A DNA stretch of 15,971 nucleotides from CAYQFQ01 sp964539415 (GCA_964539415.1 CAZIID010000012.1:1-15971); one strand, 5' to 3'; numbered from the stretch's first letter, positions 1 to 7,194 are shown. Numbers and translations: made by a program. The notes: generated by a model from the letters alone, not told the origin.

Positions 1-47
1 AAGGCACTCCAAACGCTTTAGTGTAGGTTCGATTCCTACATCCCCCG
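1..47 (+). tRNA. Partial tRNA, probably tRNA-Trp(CCA), 3' part
   Basis: The T arm is clear: GTAGG (23-27), loop TTCGATT, CCTAC (35-39), then the acceptor strand ATCCCCC (40-46) and discriminator G47. The anticodon loop reads CTCCAAA, with U33 before CCA and A37-A38 after it, which together with a G discriminator fits tRNA-Trp. The anticodon stem is AGGCA against CGCTT and contains one G-U pair and one A-C mismatch next to the loop, so identity is not certain. The 5' half lies outside the window. CCA is not encoded; CAA follows the discriminator. Confidence 0.7.
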
Positions 48-117
48 CAATAATCCGCAAGGACAGATAGTATCTGTCCGAGTGGAATATTATTGCGAGG
101 AGATGTAGGAATCGAAC
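27..117. repeat. Inverted repeat made from the tRNA 3' end
   Basis: Bases 27-54 (T loop, acceptor end and trailer of the tRNA) are repeated in reverse complement at 89-117. The arms match except in the C-rich centre, CCCCC in one and CTCCTC in the other. The spacer holds a second palindrome, GGACAGATA (61-69) against TATCTGTCC (71-79). In a read-through transcript the second arm could pair with the tRNA T arm and acceptor end. Confidence 0.85.
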
Positions 118-233
118 GGCGGAATCTATTTTTTCAGTAGAAAAAAAGATGAGCCGCGTCCCAACAAAACTTTTTGATGAAAAAGTTTTAGTTAGGGAAG
201 ATAAGCGAAGCGGTCCTACATCCCCCGCAATAA
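34..233. repeat. Segment bracketed by a direct repeat of the tRNA 3' end
   Basis: TCCTACATCCCCCGCAATAA at 34-53 recurs exactly at 214-233. About 160 bases lie between the copies, comprising the inverted tRNA-end copy and further hairpins at 124-150 and 160-197. The arrangement resembles the attL/attR duplication left by integration into a tRNA 3' end, but no integrase gene is present. The second copy ends just before the miaA stop codon. Confidence 0.7.
160..197. other. Long hairpin, possible minus-strand terminator
   Basis: CCCAACAAAACTTTTT pairs with AAAAAGTTTTAGTTAGGG around a GATG loop, with one unpaired A. It lies downstream of miaA on the minus strand and could end that transcript, although it lacks a clean run of T after the stem. 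A shorter hairpin, ATCTATTTTTTC against GAAAAAAAGAT, sits beside it at 124-150. Confidence 0.5.
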
Positions 234-234
234 A

Positions 235-1137
235 CTAAATTTTAGATTTAATATATTTCAAAATTTTCTTGTCTTCTTTTGGTTTGAACCATTTGATTTC
301 TTTGTTACGTTTAAACCATGTCCTTTGTCTTTTTACAAAGTTCCAAATTTCTCTGTTAAGATTATCTACCAATTCTTTTCTTGTTATTTTACCTTGTAAA
401 AACAATGCAGTATTTCTATATTCTAGACCAAAAGATTCAAGTCTTTTCCAACTTGTGCCTTCGCTGTGGAGTCTTTCAATCTCTTTTATCATTCCAAGTT
501 TAATACGTTTTTCTAGTCTAAGAGCAATTCTATCTTTTAATATTTGATCCTCTGTATCAAGACCTATTAAAACAAAATTATACTCACTTGTTTTTTCTGT
601 GAGTTCTGGTATTTCACCTATAACTTTGGCAATTTCAATTGCTCTTATGAGACGAACTTTGTTGTTTATGTCTATATTTTTTGCCCTATTCGGTGAGATT
701 TTTTTTAGAATTTCTAGAAGCTTTTTTAATGGTGTATTCTCTAATTCCTTTCTTAGTTTAAAATTTGGTGGAACATTTGGTATTGAAATGTTTTTTACAA
801 TACTGTCTATGTAAAGTCCTGTTCCACCGCAGATTATAGGTGTTTTGCCTTTGTGTAGAATATCTTTGATTATTTTTTTAGTAAGAGTTTGATATTTCGC
901 AACTGAAAAATAAGTGCTTGGTCTTACGACATCAAGTAAATAGTGGGGGATACCAGCCATTTCTTTTTTTGTAATTTTTCCACTTCCAAGATCCATTCCT
1001 TTGTAGACTTGTCTTGAATCAGCAGAAATGATTTCTCCGTCAAATTCTTTGGCAAGATTGACTGCTACGTCGCTTTTGCCAGTAGCTGTTGGTCCTAGTA
1101 CCACTATGATTTTAGGTTTGAGTTCAGTCTTTTTCAT
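235..1137 (-). CDS. miaA: tRNA dimethylallyltransferase MiaA
   Basis: MiaA transfers a dimethylallyl group to N6 of A37 in tRNAs that read codons beginning with U. The protein has the family's P-loop near its start (GPTATGKS), then DSRQVYKG, IPHYLLDV, GGTGLYID, and near the C-terminus the basic stretch FVKRQRTWFKRN. At 300 residues it is full length. I chose the ATG at 1137, which puts seven residues between the start and the P-loop strand as is usual in the family; an in-frame ATG at 1164 would add nine residues. The start lies inside the end of the upstream LAGLIDADG gene (14-nt overlap), so the two are probably translated from one message. The neighbours tRNA-Leu(CAA) and tRNA-Trp(CCA) both have A36-A37-A38, the expected MiaA target. 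Confidence 0.95.
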   Translation of the reverse strand: MKKTELKPKIIVVLGPTATGKSDVAVNLAKEFDGEIISADSRQVYKGMDLGSGKITKKEMAGIPHYLLDVVRPSTYFSVAKYQTLTKKIIKDILHKGKTPIICGGTGLYIDSIVKNISIPNVPPNFKLRKELENTPLKKLLEILKKISPNRAKNIDINNKVRLIRAIEIAKVIGEIPELTEKTSEYNFVLIGLDTEDQILKDRIALRLEKRIKLGMIKEIERLHSEGTSWKRLESFGLEYRNTALFLQGKITRKELVDNLNREIWNFVKRQRTWFKRNKEIKWFKPKEDKKILKYIKSKI

Positions 1138-1810
1138 GAACAGATTGTTTAATAAAATTTTCATAAACTTCTCTTTTTCTGGTGAGTGTTGGGAGTTTGG
1201 ATGAATAATAAACTTTTTCTAAGAGTTTAATTGAGTTTTTCTTCATGAATTTAATTATATTTATATTTGCCCGGTTTTCTATTTTAGATATACGAACATG
1301 GATTCTACCCTCAACATCAAGATTTTTAAGTATTTTTTTATGTAACCATTCTATATGTTTATAACTTGCAGAAATTAAACACACGAAGAATCTTCGGTAA
1401 ATATATTTTAGGTTTTTCTTGGTGTTATAATAATCAGTATATGAAGTTATTGATCCATCTCCGTCTAAGTGTCCTCTCAAAAAATCTCTAAAGTATTTGT
1501 CAGGAACTAGGATTTCTCCTATTGTTTTACTTTTTTTCGGAGTCAGACCAATCTTTAATAACCATTTATATAGCGACACGTCTCCACATTGAACTCTATG
1601 AGAAATAACTCCTTTATATTCTGTTTTTTCTATTTTATTCCCAATGTCAAGGCATTTTTTGAAATTTTCAAGCTGTCCAATTTCCGAAGACCTCATTATT
1701 ATGTGTCTTCCGTCAGACGACAAACAGCCATCGGTTGTAATCAATCCGACTGCATAGGCTACATTTGGTGTCCACAAATAGTCTTTACAAATTTTCTTTT
1801 TTGCTGACAT
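1124..1810 (-). CDS. LAGLIDADG homing-endonuclease-like protein
   Basis: The 228-residue product carries two LAGLIDADG-type helices: YAVGLITTDG (about residues 19-28) and FLRGHLDGDG (about 110-119). Each ends in the acidic residue that binds metal in this family, which predicts a single-chain double-motif DNA endonuclease. The start ATG at 1810 lies only three bases past the discriminator of tRNA-Leu on the same strand and has no ribosome-binding site. The frame stays open upstream through the tRNA, but that extension only translates the tRNA and is rejected. The 3' end overlaps miaA. No intron halves or intein motifs surround it, so it looks free-standing. It could still cut DNA for homing or act as a maturase-like or regulatory relative; the target is unknown. 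Confidence 0.85.
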   Translation of the reverse strand: MSAKKKICKDYLWTPNVAYAVGLITTDGCLSSDGRHIIMRSSEIGQLENFKKCLDIGNKIEKTEYKGVISHRVQCGDVSLYKWLLKIGLTPKKSKTIGEILVPDKYFRDFLRGHLDGDGSITSYTDYYNTKKNLKYIYRRFFVCLISASYKHIEWLHKKILKNLDVEGRIHVRISKIENRANINIIKFMKKNSIKLLEKVYYSSKLPTLTRKREVYENFIKQSVHEKD

Positions 1811-1813
1811 TTG

Positions 1814-1895
1814 TGGGCGTGGTGGGACTCGAACCCACATGAGTTTCCTCATACGATTTTGAGTCGTACGCGTAAACCAATTCCGCCACACGCCC
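1814..1895 (-). tRNA. tRNA-Leu(CAA)
   Basis: The cloverleaf is complete: acceptor GGGCGTG/CACGCCC, D stem GCG/CGC, anticodon stem TACGA/TCGTA around the loop CTCAAAA (anticodon CAA at 1861-1859), a long variable arm TGAGGAAACTCA typical of Leu/Ser tRNAs, and T arm GTGGG-TTCGAGT-CCCAC. The discriminator is A, as expected for leucine. CCA is not encoded; CAA follows and runs directly into the start codon of the next gene. Confidence 0.95.
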
Positions 1896-1904
1896 AATTT
1901 CAGT

Positions 1905-1933
1905 ATTGTATACAATTTATCAACAAAAATCAA
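1905..1933 (-). promoter_or_regulatory. Promoter of tRNA-Leu
   Basis: On the minus strand TTGATT (1933-1928) and TACAAT (1910-1905) are 17 bases apart, and the tRNA begins ten bases after the -10 element. This good sigma-70-type match probably also drives the LAGLIDADG gene and miaA. Confidence 0.55.
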
Positions 1934-1987
1934 TTATTGAAGAATGTGATTTTATGTTAAAATGTAATCATAAAATAATATAAAAAC

Positions 1988-2986
1988 ATGGCATCACAAT
2001 TTTTTAGCGATTCAATATTTTGGGTAGAGGTTGAGAAAATTAAACCAAACCCATTTCAACCAAGAAAAGAGTTTGACGAAGCTCGATTGAAAGATCTAGC
2101 TGATTCTATTCGCCAGTATGGTGTACTCCAACCGCTTGTTGTTACAAGGAGAGAGTTTCAAACAGATAATGGAGGACTTGCTGTAGAGTACGAACTTATT
2201 TCTGGAGAGAGAAGACTTAGAGCTTCAAAGCTTGCTGGTGTATCACAGGTGCCTGTTGTTATACGTTCTCAAGATGAATCCGATTTGGTAAAACTTGAAC
2301 TTGCTATTATAGAAAATTTACAAAGAGAAGATCTAAATGCTGTAGATAGAGCAAAAGCTTTTCAAAAATTAACCATAGAGTTTGGTTTAAAACATGCACA
2401 GGTTGCTCAGAAGGTTGGAAAGAGTAGGGAATATGTTACAAACAGTCTTAGAATACTTTTGCTGCCAGAACACATGTTAAACGCTCTTTCAGAGGGTAAA
2501 ATATCAGAAGGTCATACTCGACCTCTTTTGATGTTGTCTGACAGAAAAGATGAACAGGAGACTTTGTTCAGAGAAATTTTGTATAAGAAAATGAACGTAA
2601 GGGAAGCAGAACTTATTGCAAGAAAGACAGCACAAGACAGAGCAAGAATCAAAGACAGACCATTTGATCCAGAAATCGTTGAACTTGAAGAGAAATTTAC
2701 TTCATCTCTAGGAACAAGAGTCCATATTGAAAGAAAAGATGTTGGAGGCAAGCTTATGATTGATTATTTCTCCAATGAAGACCTTAGAGCGATTTTGGAT
2801 TTAGTTGAAACACAAAAAAAGAGAAAGGGTGATGAACTTTTAAATAAACACATTGCATCTGTTGGGGAAGATGTAGCAAAAATATCCGAAGAAGATGCTC
2901 CGGTAATAGATGACAGATCCGCAGAGGAAAAAAAGGCAGATGAGGAAAATGAAGCTCTATATTCAGTAAAAAACTTTAGTTTATAA
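1988..2986 (+). CDS. parB: ParB/Spo0J-family chromosome partition protein
   Basis: ParB binds parS sites and spreads along DNA as a CTP-dependent clamp to organise origin segregation. The 332-residue protein shows the family order: the N-terminal segment with NPFQPRKEFD (21-30), GVLQPLVV, the CTP-binding box GERRLRA (73-79), ENLQREDLNAVDRA (109-122), a helix-turn-helix around 135-160 (HAQVAQKVGKSREYV), and a C-terminal dimerisation region ending in an acidic tail. No parA and no obvious parS are visible in the window, so the usual parA-parB pairing is absent or lies elsewhere. The start ATG has no Shine-Dalgarno sequence. The gene is divergent from tRNA-Leu and its stop codon directly abuts the stop of the opposing rel gene. 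Confidence 0.93.
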   Translation: MASQFFSDSIFWVEVEKIKPNPFQPRKEFDEARLKDLADSIRQYGVLQPLVVTRREFQTDNGGLAVEYELISGERRLRASKLAGVSQVPVVIRSQDESDLVKLELAIIENLQREDLNAVDRAKAFQKLTIEFGLKHAQVAQKVGKSREYVTNSLRILLLPEHMLNALSEGKISEGHTRPLLMLSDRKDEQETLFREILYKKMNVREAELIARKTAQDRARIKDRPFDPEIVELEEKFTSSLGTRVHIERKDVGGKLMIDYFSNEDLRAILDLVETQKKRKGDELLNKHIASVGEDVAKISEEDAPVIDDRSAEEKKADEENEALYSVKNFSL

Positions 2987-4507
2987 TTATTTTCTCTTGT
3001 TCTTTTTCTCGTTATCAAGATAATTCTTGATACATCTTTTTGCTAAGTTGGTTTTTACAATTTCAGACCACTTGCTACTTGGTTTGCTTGATTCTTTTGT
3101 GGAGATTTCCGCAATGTCACCATTTTTAAGTTCTGTTTTTAGAGAGACCATTTTTCCATTTATTTTTGCACTGTTTGTGTGCTCTCCTACATCTGAGTGT
3201 ATTGCATAAGAAAAATCTAATACAGTAGAACCGATAGGTAAGTCAACAACTTCTCCTTTTGGTGTAAAGACGAATATTCTTTGTCCGAAGAAGTCTGTTT
3301 TTACATCTGACATAAATTCACTTTTTTCAGAATCAGTAATAATATTTTTTTGTGATTCGGCAAGCTCTTTTACCCAGGTTGGGGCATCTTCTGTTTGCTT
3401 TTTTCTATTTGCGATTGCAAAATTCAAATTCTTTGGGAGAAGCTGTCTAAACCAAATCATATCAGAAGTATCTTTTGTATTATTGTCTTTGTATGCAAGG
3501 TGAGATGCAAGACCGTATTCTGCATTATGTTGCATTTCATGAGTTCTTATTTGGATTTCAACAATAGCTCCATCTCCAGTAAATACTGTGGTATGTAAAC
3601 TTTGGTATCCGTTAGGTTTTGGGAAAGCAATGTAATCTTTTATTCTTCCAGGCAATGGAACCCAAGAACTGTGAATTATACCTAGGACTTTATAACAATC
3701 AGCAACTGTCTCGACACAAACACGAAGTGCTATTATGTCGTATATTTTTTCTATATCATTTCCTTTTATTTCAAGTTTTTTGAAGAGACTGTATACACCT
3801 TTTTGTCTGTAATCTGTTTGGAAATTTGTAACATCTTCTTTTGCTAAAGCTTTTTTTACTGATTTCAAAAATCTTTCAAGATTTGGGAGATTTTCATCTT
3901 TTTTCTTGCTCATTAGTTTTTCTGTATCAGAATAGTTCTTTTTGTCTAAATATATAAAAGAAAGATCTTCAAGTTCACGAGAAAGTTTTCTAATTCCAAG
4001 TCTATAAGCTAGGGGGGAATATATTTCTATAGTTTCTAATGCAATTCTTTTTTGTTTATCAGGCCTAACGTATTCAAGTGTCCTCATATTGTGAAGTCTG
4101 TCTGCAAGTTTGATTATCAAGACTCTAACGTCTTGTGCGGCTGCAACAAGAAATTTTCTAAAGCTTTCTACGAATCTTTCAGCTCCACGATATTTTACTT
4201 TACCAAGTTTTGTAACTCCATTTATTAAAAACAAAACTTCATCACCAAAATTATCTTTAATTTCTTTTTCTGAAGCAACTCCATCTTCTATTGAATCATG
4301 AAGAAGCCCGGCAGCGATGGTGACAGCGTCTAGATTTAGGTTGGCTAATTCTTTTGCAGTTTCAAAACAGTGGATAAAATAGGGTTCACCAGAAAATCTT
4401 TTTTTATCTTTATGGGCATTTTCAGCAAAATCGTAGGCTTTTTGGATAAGCTCTTTATCTTTTTCTGTGGCTGAACTTAATATTTTTATAATATCTGATG
4501 ATGTCAT
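2987..4507 (-). CDS. relA: RelA/SpoT-type (p)ppGpp synthetase/hydrolase
   Basis: This is a long RelA/SpoT homologue that makes and probably degrades the alarmone (p)ppGpp. The N-terminal HD hydrolase keeps its metal-binding pattern (FIHCFETA, LLHDSIED, KLADRLHNMRTL). The synthetase domain has KDYIAFPKPNGYQSLHT and EIQIRTHEMQHNAEYG. A TGS domain follows (FVFTPKGEVVDLPIGSTVLD). The protein stops soon after TGS at 506 residues, so the C-terminal helical, zinc-finger and ACT parts of typical 700-plus-residue Rel proteins are missing. The intact HD residues suggest a bifunctional enzyme, which cannot be proven from sequence alone. The stop codon is immediately adjacent to the parB stop, with no room for a terminator between the genes. 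The upstream region on its strand has overlapping TATAAT-like boxes within about 30 bases of the start. Confidence 0.92.
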   Translation of the reverse strand: MTSSDIIKILSSATEKDKELIQKAYDFAENAHKDKKRFSGEPYFIHCFETAKELANLNLDAVTIAAGLLHDSIEDGVASEKEIKDNFGDEVLFLINGVTKLGKVKYRGAERFVESFRKFLVAAAQDVRVLIIKLADRLHNMRTLEYVRPDKQKRIALETIEIYSPLAYRLGIRKLSRELEDLSFIYLDKKNYSDTEKLMSKKKDENLPNLERFLKSVKKALAKEDVTNFQTDYRQKGVYSLFKKLEIKGNDIEKIYDIIALRVCVETVADCYKVLGIIHSSWVPLPGRIKDYIAFPKPNGYQSLHTTVFTGDGAIVEIQIRTHEMQHNAEYGLASHLAYKDNNTKDTSDMIWFRQLLPKNLNFAIANRKKQTEDAPTWVKELAESQKNIITDSEKSEFMSDVKTDFFGQRIFVFTPKGEVVDLPIGSTVLDFSYAIHSDVGEHTNSAKINGKMVSLKTELKNGDIAEISTKESSKPSSKWSEIVKTNLAKRCIKNYLDNEKKNKRK

Positions 4508-4544
4508 ATTATATATAGTATATATTATATAGATAAATGCAACA

Positions 4545-4574
4545 AAAACCCTTAAATATAATTTAAGGGGTTTT
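4545..4574 (-). terminator. Intrinsic terminator after the topA 3' repeats
   Basis: AAAACCCTTAAAT and ATTTAAGGGGTTTT form a 13-bp stem with one bulged G and an ATA loop. On the minus strand it is followed by TTTTTGTT. It sits between the topA repeat array and the rel promoter, so it probably ends topA transcription. Confidence 0.75.
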
Positions 4575-4600
4575 GTGATGAAGATTTTGTGCCTGTAAAC

Positions 4601-4671
4601 TTACTTAGCTAGTTTATCTGGTCTATGGTTAGGGCAATTCTTGTCTGAACATCTCTCTGGTATGGTTTTGG
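4601..4671 (-). pseudogene. Extra copy of the topA 3' terminus (distal)
   Basis: On the minus strand this copy reads KTIPERCSDKNCPNHRPDKL then AK and a stop, the same as the real topA end except for A in place of Q at the penultimate position. Apart from that codon, five codons differ from the real tail and all five changes are synonymous. It has no start codon or upstream frame of its own. Confidence 0.85.
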
Positions 4672-4767
4672 ATTACAAATAATTTGTTCGTCGTCACTCA
4701 CAAATTTTCGTAACCTCGACTCGCGGTTTGTTCTGCTAAACAAACATCGCTCCGTCTCACCAAAACC
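4664..4767. repeat. Small structured element, copy A
   Basis: The ends are inverted repeats GGTTTTGG (4664-4671) and CCAAAACC (4760-4767). Inside are two hairpins: AATTTGT/ACAAATT (4681-4706) and GTTTGTT/AACAAAC (4726-4745). No coding capacity is evident. Copy B lies 202 bases further on and is nearly identical. Confidence 0.75.
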
Positions 4768-4802
4768 TTTGGCACGAAATGAAGATTTCGTGCTTACATA
4801 AT

Positions 4803-4873
4803 TTACTTTTGTAATTTATCTGGCCTATGATTAGGACAGTTTTTATCACTGCAACGTTCTGGTATGGTTTTGG
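4803..4873 (-). pseudogene. Extra copy of the topA 3' terminus (middle)
   Basis: This copy encodes exactly the same 22 last residues and TAA stop as the real topA end. Even so, ten codons differ at 13 nucleotide positions, and every change is synonymous (for example Arg AGA to CGT and Ser TCA to AGT). It lies downstream of the real stop and is not translated as part of topA at present. Confidence 0.87.
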
Positions 4874-4969
4874 GTTACAAATAATTTGTTCGTCGTCACT
4901 CACAAATTTTCGCAACCTCGACTCGCGGTTTGTGTTGCTACACAAACATCGCTCCGTCTCACCAAAACC
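4866..4969. repeat. Small structured element, copy B
   Basis: Same GGTTTTGG/CCAAAACC ends and same hairpins as copy A. The hairpin at 4928-4947 reads GTTTGTG-TTGCTA-CACAAAC, where copy A has GTTTGTT-CTGCTA-AACAAAC. A T-A pair has become G-C with the stem kept, which points to a conserved folded form. Confidence 0.75.
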
Positions 4970-5004
4970 TTTGGCACGAAATGAAGATTTCGTGCTTACA
5001 TAAT

Positions 5005-7194
5005 TTACTTTTGTAATTTATCTGGTCTATGGTTAGGACAATTTTTGTCTGAACATCTCTCAGGGATGGTTTTGGTGCCTTCCATCATTAATGCTCCACA
5101 TATATTACAAAGATTACCAGTCGGCTTAGCTTTTATTGCATTCTTACATTTTGGATAATTTGTGCAGGAATAAAATACGCCAAATCTTCCTCTTTTTTCA
5201 GCCATTTCACCTTGGGTGATAATACCGTTTACTCCAATTTTACACATTGGACATTTAACACCTGTTGTATTTTGTGGTGCATTTTCATCTTTCTTTATGA
5301 ATTTACATTTTGGATAATTTGAACAAGAAATAAACTTTCCAAATTTACCTTCTCTCTCTATAAGTTTCCCGTCTTTACACTCAGGGCACATTTCACCGGT
5401 CTCTTTTGGTCCTTCCAACTCTGTTCCGTCTAGTTTTCTCGCACCATCACAATCTGGGTATTTATAGCAACTTAAAAATCTTCCAGTTTTACCAAGTTTG
5501 ATTATCATTCTGGATCCACACTTTGGACACTTCATACTTTCGTCTGCATCACCAAGGTTAGTAGCTTTTTCCATTTTTTCTTTTGATTTTACTTCTTTTA
5601 TAAAAGGGCCATAAAAATCTTTTAGGGTTTTTTCATATCCTCTTTTGCCTTGTGCAATTTCATCAAGTTCATCTTCCATTTCAGCTGTAAAAGTATCACT
5701 GATATATTTTGCAAAGTTATTTTCAAGGAAATCGCTTACTACTTCACCTGTGTCAGTAGGGAATAAAGTTCTATTTTGCTTTTCAACATATTTTCTTTCT
5801 TCAAGTGTCTTCATAATGGAAGCATACGTTGAAGGTCGTCCGATACCTCTTTTTTCAAGTTCTTTAATCAAACCTGCTTCTGTGTATCTACCAGGTGGCT
5901 CTGTAAATTTTTCAGTACTTCTGATTTCAATAAGTTCAATTTTTTCTCCTTCTTTTACTTTAGGAAGCTCAACATCTTCACCACGAGCTTCTGGGTCAGC
6001 TTTTAGCCATCCATCAAAAAGGGTTCTTGAGCCGTTGATAGAAAATGTAGGTATATCTTTATCTTCACCAACTTGTGCAATAATCTTTGTTCTTAGAATT
6101 TTAGCATCTGCCATTTGAGATGAAACAGCTCTCTGCCAGATTAGTCTATAAAGTCTTTCTTGCTCTTCATTTGCTCCTGCATTCTCTTTATTTGAATCTG
6201 TGGGTCTTATTGCTTCGTGTGCTTCTTGAGCATTTTTGCTTTTTGTTGCAAAGACATTTTTTTGAGCATAGTTTGCTCCGTATTTTTTATTTACAACAAG
6301 AGAGATTTGTTCAATAGCAAATGCACCTAAGTTTGTACTGTCAGTTCTCATGTAGGTTATAAAACCAGCTTCATAAAGTCTTTGTGCAACCATCATTGTT
6401 TTTGATGGAGCATATCCGAGACGTGTGCTTGCTGTTTGTTGTAGAGTTGATGTTGTGAAAGGGGCTTTTGCGCTTCTTTTTGCTTCGGTTTCATTTATAC
6501 TTTTTACTTTCCAAGTTTCTTTTTTGCCGGATTCAAGTATTTTTTCAACTTCTTTAATATCCTTAGGTTCTTTATCACAGGAAAAAAGAATTTTAAAACC
6601 ATCTTGAGATTTTGTGTCTGCTTCTATCGTCCAAAATTGTTCTGGTTTAAAAGCTCGGATTTCTCTTTCTCTTTCCATTATTATTCTAAGAGCAGGGGAC
6701 TGAACACGTCCAGCAGAAAGTCCATAACGAACTTTTTTCCATATAATTCCAGAAAGGTCATATCCAACAAGTCTGTCCAAAACACGTCTCGCTTCTTGAG
6801 CTACTTTCAAATTGTCATCAATTTCCCTCGGGTGTAGGATTGCCTCTTTTATCGCATCTTTTGTAATTTCATGAAAAACAACTCTCTTCGGATTTTTTAG
6901 TCCAATAGCTTCTTTAATATGCCATGCAATAGCTTCTCCTTCTCGGTCAGGGTCTGTTGCTAAAAGAGTTTCTTCAGCTTTGCTTGATAAAGCTTTTAAT
7001 TCGCTTACAACTTTTTCTTTACCAGGGCTTATCTCATAATGAGGAATAAAACCACCTTCAATGTCGATGGCTTTTTTATTGCTTTTTGGTAGGTCGCGGA
7101 TATGTCCGACGCTAGCTCGCACAGTGTATGCACCTTCCAAATATTTTTCTATCGTCTTCGCTTTTGACGGAGACTCAACGATTAATAATTTCAT
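5005..7194 (-). CDS. topA: DNA topoisomerase I (type IA)
   Basis: TopA relaxes negative supercoils through a transient 5'-phosphotyrosine break. The TOPRIM domain occupies the N-terminus (LLIVESPSKAKTI near residue 3; DPDREGEAIAWH at 81-92). The catalytic tyrosine is Y281 in GFITYMRTDST. GRVQSPALR (162-170) and the PPGRYTEAGLIKELEKRGIGRPSTYA region are also intact. The C-terminus carries four Cys4 zinc-ribbon units; the last uses CNIC and the final ERC and KNC cysteines. At 729 residues the length is normal. The last 22 codons are the part duplicated downstream, so the tail that supplies half of the fourth zinc site is what the repeats preserve. A weak promoter (TTGCTA at 7235-7230, TATATT at 7214-7209 on the minus strand) precedes the gene. 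There is no Shine-Dalgarno sequence. Confidence 0.97.
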   Translation of the reverse strand: MKLLIVESPSKAKTIEKYLEGAYTVRASVGHIRDLPKSNKKAIDIEGGFIPHYEISPGKEKVVSELKALSSKAEETLLATDPDREGEAIAWHIKEAIGLKNPKRVVFHEITKDAIKEAILHPREIDDNLKVAQEARRVLDRLVGYDLSGIIWKKVRYGLSAGRVQSPALRIIMEREREIRAFKPEQFWTIEADTKSQDGFKILFSCDKEPKDIKEVEKILESGKKETWKVKSINETEAKRSAKAPFTTSTLQQTASTRLGYAPSKTMMVAQRLYEAGFITYMRTDSTNLGAFAIEQISLVVNKKYGANYAQKNVFATKSKNAQEAHEAIRPTDSNKENAGANEEQERLYRLIWQRAVSSQMADAKILRTKIIAQVGEDKDIPTFSINGSRTLFDGWLKADPEARGEDVELPKVKEGEKIELIEIRSTEKFTEPPGRYTEAGLIKELEKRGIGRPSTYASIMKTLEERKYVEKQNRTLFPTDTGEVVSDFLENNFAKYISDTFTAEMEDELDEIAQGKRGYEKTLKDFYGPFIKEVKSKEKMEKATNLGDADESMKCPKCGSRMIIKLGKTGRFLSCYKYPDCDGARKLDGTELEGPKETGEMCPECKDGKLIEREGKFGKFISCSNYPKCKFIKKDENAPQNTTGVKCPMCKIGVNGIITQGEMAEKRGRFGVFYSCTNYPKCKNAIKAKPTGNLCNICGALMMEGTKTIPERCSDKNCPNHRPDKLQK

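Larger units (their letters stand above)
4601..5075 (-). repeat. 202-bp tandem repeat array at the topA 3' end
   Basis: The same landmarks recur exactly 202 bases apart: the stop-codon triplet at 4601, 4803 and 5005; GGTTTTGG at 4664, 4866 and 5068; and a GCACGAAAT hairpin at 4772 and 4974. The array therefore has two full units plus the real topA end. Each unit, read on the minus strand, holds a topA tail with stop codon, a hairpin (GCACGAAAT, loop GAAG, ATTTCGTGC) and a roughly 104-bp structured element. Together they account for the 497-base gap between topA and rel. Confidence 0.92.

Noticed and set aside
1814..1895. Group I intron in tRNA-Leu hosting the LAGLIDADG gene
   Set aside because: The tRNA folds completely without interruption and the endonuclease gene is outside it.
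1811..1933. N-terminal extension of the LAGLIDADG protein through the tRNA-Leu gene
   Set aside because: The 41 extra codons are a translation of the tRNA on the same strand; the ATG just after the tRNA gives a normal family start.
1988..2986. A parS site near parB
   Set aside because: I looked for a TGTTTCACGTGAAACA-like palindrome and saw none in the window.
4757..4945. Small minus-strand reading frame inside the topA repeat array
   Set aside because: It is pieced together from the structured element and an out-of-frame topA tail, with no domain and no start signal.
4974..4995. GCACGAAAT hairpin as the topA terminator
   Set aside because: The stem is good but no T run follows on the minus strand; the hairpin at 4545-4574 has one.
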